Source: an uncultured Actinomycetes bacterium
GTDB taxonomy: Bacteria; Actinomycetota; Actinomycetes; Nanopelagicales; Nanopelagicaceae
Length of the DNA stretch: 64,000 nt
Direction: 5' to 3'
Assembly (NCBI GenBank): GCA_937876245.1
Contig: CALEGP010000003.1
Span: 1 to 64,000 of the forward strand
Below, piece by piece: positions 62,484-64,000 of this stretch (position 1 is its first letter; every line of letters starts with the position of its first letter). The translations under genes were made by a program, and so were the position numbers. The notes beneath the pieces are model-generated. The model saw only the letters and a program-made list of their open reading frames with translations, did not search any database and had not been told where the DNA came from.

Positions 62484-62782
62484 TATCGTTTCAACAAACT
62501 AGCATCATCGACAGATGCTGATCGACGGGAGCGATAAATCGCAACTATTATCGCTAGGCCAACTACAACTTCACAAGCCGCAACCACCATGGTGAAAAAG
62601 GAAGCTACCTGGCCTGAGAGATTTCCGTGAATTCTGGAAAAGGTTACGAAAGCTAGATTTGCCGCATTTAACATGAGTTCTACGCACATGAAGATAACAA
62701 TCGCATTTCTTCGAACTACGACCCCAATCGCTCCGATAGTAAATAGGAGTGCAGAAAGATAAACGTAATTTGAAACATCCAT
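62483..62782 (-). CDS. nuoK: NADH-quinone oxidoreductase subunit K
   Basis: [32 protein letters not shown]. Confidence 0.97.
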   Translation of the reverse strand: MDVSNYVYLSALLFTIGAIGVVVRRNAIVIFMCVELMLNAANLAFVTFSRIHGNLSGQVASFFTMVVAACEVVVGLAIIVAIYRSRRSASVDDASLLKR

Positions 62783-63565
62783 TTAGTCTTCCTCCGCTTC
62801 TTTCTCTTCTAACTCAAATGGCTTACTGGACAACATATCTCCGCGAGCCTCGAGCGTCTTTGATATCGAAGTTGGTGCCGGAGTGCCATCGGGAAGTAGC
62901 GCCGGTACATCAACTGCATTGTGACGAGAAAATACACCCGAGCTAGGAAGACCAGCAGCATTTGCCAGTGATGCACCACGGAATCTCGCAATTGATTGAT
63001 CGCGCTGAGCGGTACGTGATTTGATTACGCTGCTGTGGGCTAAAACCATGGCACCAAGTGCCGCAGTAATTAATAATGCAGAAACAACCTCAAAAGCCCA
63101 AACATACTTGGTGAATAATTCTTCGGCTATGCCTTGAACATTTCCTCCCGAATTTGCAGCCGATAAACCGACTACATCTGTTCCAAGAGTGGCACGACCA
63201 ATTAAGGAAACTAATAATCCGCCAAGTCCCACCGCTGCAACAATCGAAGCAGGACGCAGTCCTCGGATATTTTCGACGAGGGAATCTGAACTATCAACTC
63301 CCACAAGCATAAGAATGAATAGGAATAGCATCATTACTGCACCGGTATACACAACAATCTGGACGATTCCTAGAAAGAGTGCATCTTGGGCGATATAGAA
63401 AATAGCTAAGGTAATCATTACCCAAGCGAGAAGAAGCGCCGAGTGAACCGCCTTCTTCGCAAAAATCATTCCTGCTGCAGCTGCAACCGCGATTGGCGCA
63501 AGAATCCAGAACATAACCGCTTCCGGAGTCGCGGTCGGGCCAACTTCCAGCGCAAAATTAATCAT
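62783..63565 (-). CDS. nuoJ: NADH-quinone oxidoreductase subunit J
   Basis: NuoJ TM segments [35 protein letters not shown]. Confidence 0.96.
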   Translation of the reverse strand: MINFALEVGPTATPEAVMFWILAPIAVAAAAGMIFAKKAVHSALLLAWVMITLAIFYIAQDALFLGIVQIVVYTGAVMMLFLFILMLVGVDSSDSLVENIRGLRPASIVAAVGLGGLLVSLIGRATLGTDVVGLSAANSGGNVQGIAEELFTKYVWAFEVVSALLITAALGAMVLAHSSVIKSRTAQRDQSIARFRGASLANAAGLPSSGVFSRHNAVDVPALLPDGTPAPTSISKTLEARGDMLSSKPFELEEKEAEED

Positions 63566-64000
63566 TTTTAATATCCGTAATATCCCCACGGTAATAATCG
63601 ATATGAGTTTTTCCCTCAGCCATTGGGTGAGGAGGTTTCAAAGCTCCTGATCGAAGCGGAGCCAATAGGTCTTCCTTCTCAAAAATTAATTTGCTTCGAG
63701 AGTCATCAGCTAGCTCGTACTCATTTGTCATAGTCAGCGCCCGAGTTGGGCACGCTTCCACACAGAGACCACAGAAAATGCAACGGAGATAATTGATTTG
63801 ATAAACCTTGCCATAACGCTCCCCCGGCGAGTATCTAGCATCTTCAGTATTACTTTCGCCCTCAACGAGTATCGCATCTGCAGGACAGGCCCAGGCACAT
63901 AGCTCGCAGCCAATGCACTTCTCAAGACCATCGTCGTAACGATTTAGCTGGTGGCGCCCATGAAAACCTTCTGCCATGGGTTCCTTAACTTCTGGATATT
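63558..64000 (-). CDS. nuoI: NADH-quinone oxidoreductase subunit I, partial (5' end beyond window)
   Basis: [32 protein letters not shown]...[16 protein letters not shown]; frame stays open upstream of the track ATG to the edge as [16 protein letters not shown], matching the NuoI YPEE..FHGRH region. Confidence 0.95.
   Translation of the reverse strand, partial: YPEVKEPMAEGFHGRHQLNRYDDGLEKCIGCELCAWACPADAILVEGESNTEDARYSPGERYGKVYQINYLRCIFCGLCVEACPTRALTMTNEYELADDSRSKLIFEKEDLLAPLRSGALKPPHPMAEGKTHIDYYRGDITDIKND

Overview
The window is a 64 kb chromosomal segment of a low-GC actinobacterium. Gene content and order resemble streamlined freshwater lineages, but that taxon call is inference. About half is a co-directional (minus strand) information-processing super-cluster: the start of rpsD, rpsK-rpsM-rpmJ-infA-map-adk-secY, the spc and S10 ribosomal protein operons, tuf-fusA-rpsG-rpsL, rpoC-rpoB, rplL-rplJ, rplA-rplK, nusG-secE and tRNA-Trp. 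It continues with aspC, murB, a GT2-like gene, a MaoC/HtdAB-type pair, rpmG, tRNA-Met, tRNA-Thr, a FUSC-like protein and msrB. From about 36.8 to 55.2 kb lies an accessory catabolic region. It holds an acetamidase/SatP module, an apparently complete non-phosphorylating L-fucose pathway and an RbsABC-type sugar ABC transporter. The right end carries yajQ, rarD, a polyprenyl diphosphate synthase and nuoN-M-L-K-J-I (nuoI runs off the edge). The most unusual region is 49.95-53.1 kb. An exact 306-bp direct repeat carries a tRNA-Tyr-like element (GTA anticodon, encoded CCA, 85 nt like the real tRNA-Tyr, but with a broken T-stem) divergent from the promoter and N-terminal half of an MNT (MntA-like) antitoxin. 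The two MNT genes are identical in their 5' half and then diverge abruptly. Each is followed by a damaged HEPN (HepT-like) gene, one truncated and one with an in-frame TAA. A genuine tRNA-Tyr lies about 0.9 kb further on in the same orientation. No CRISPR array, rRNA operon, transposase or integrase was seen.
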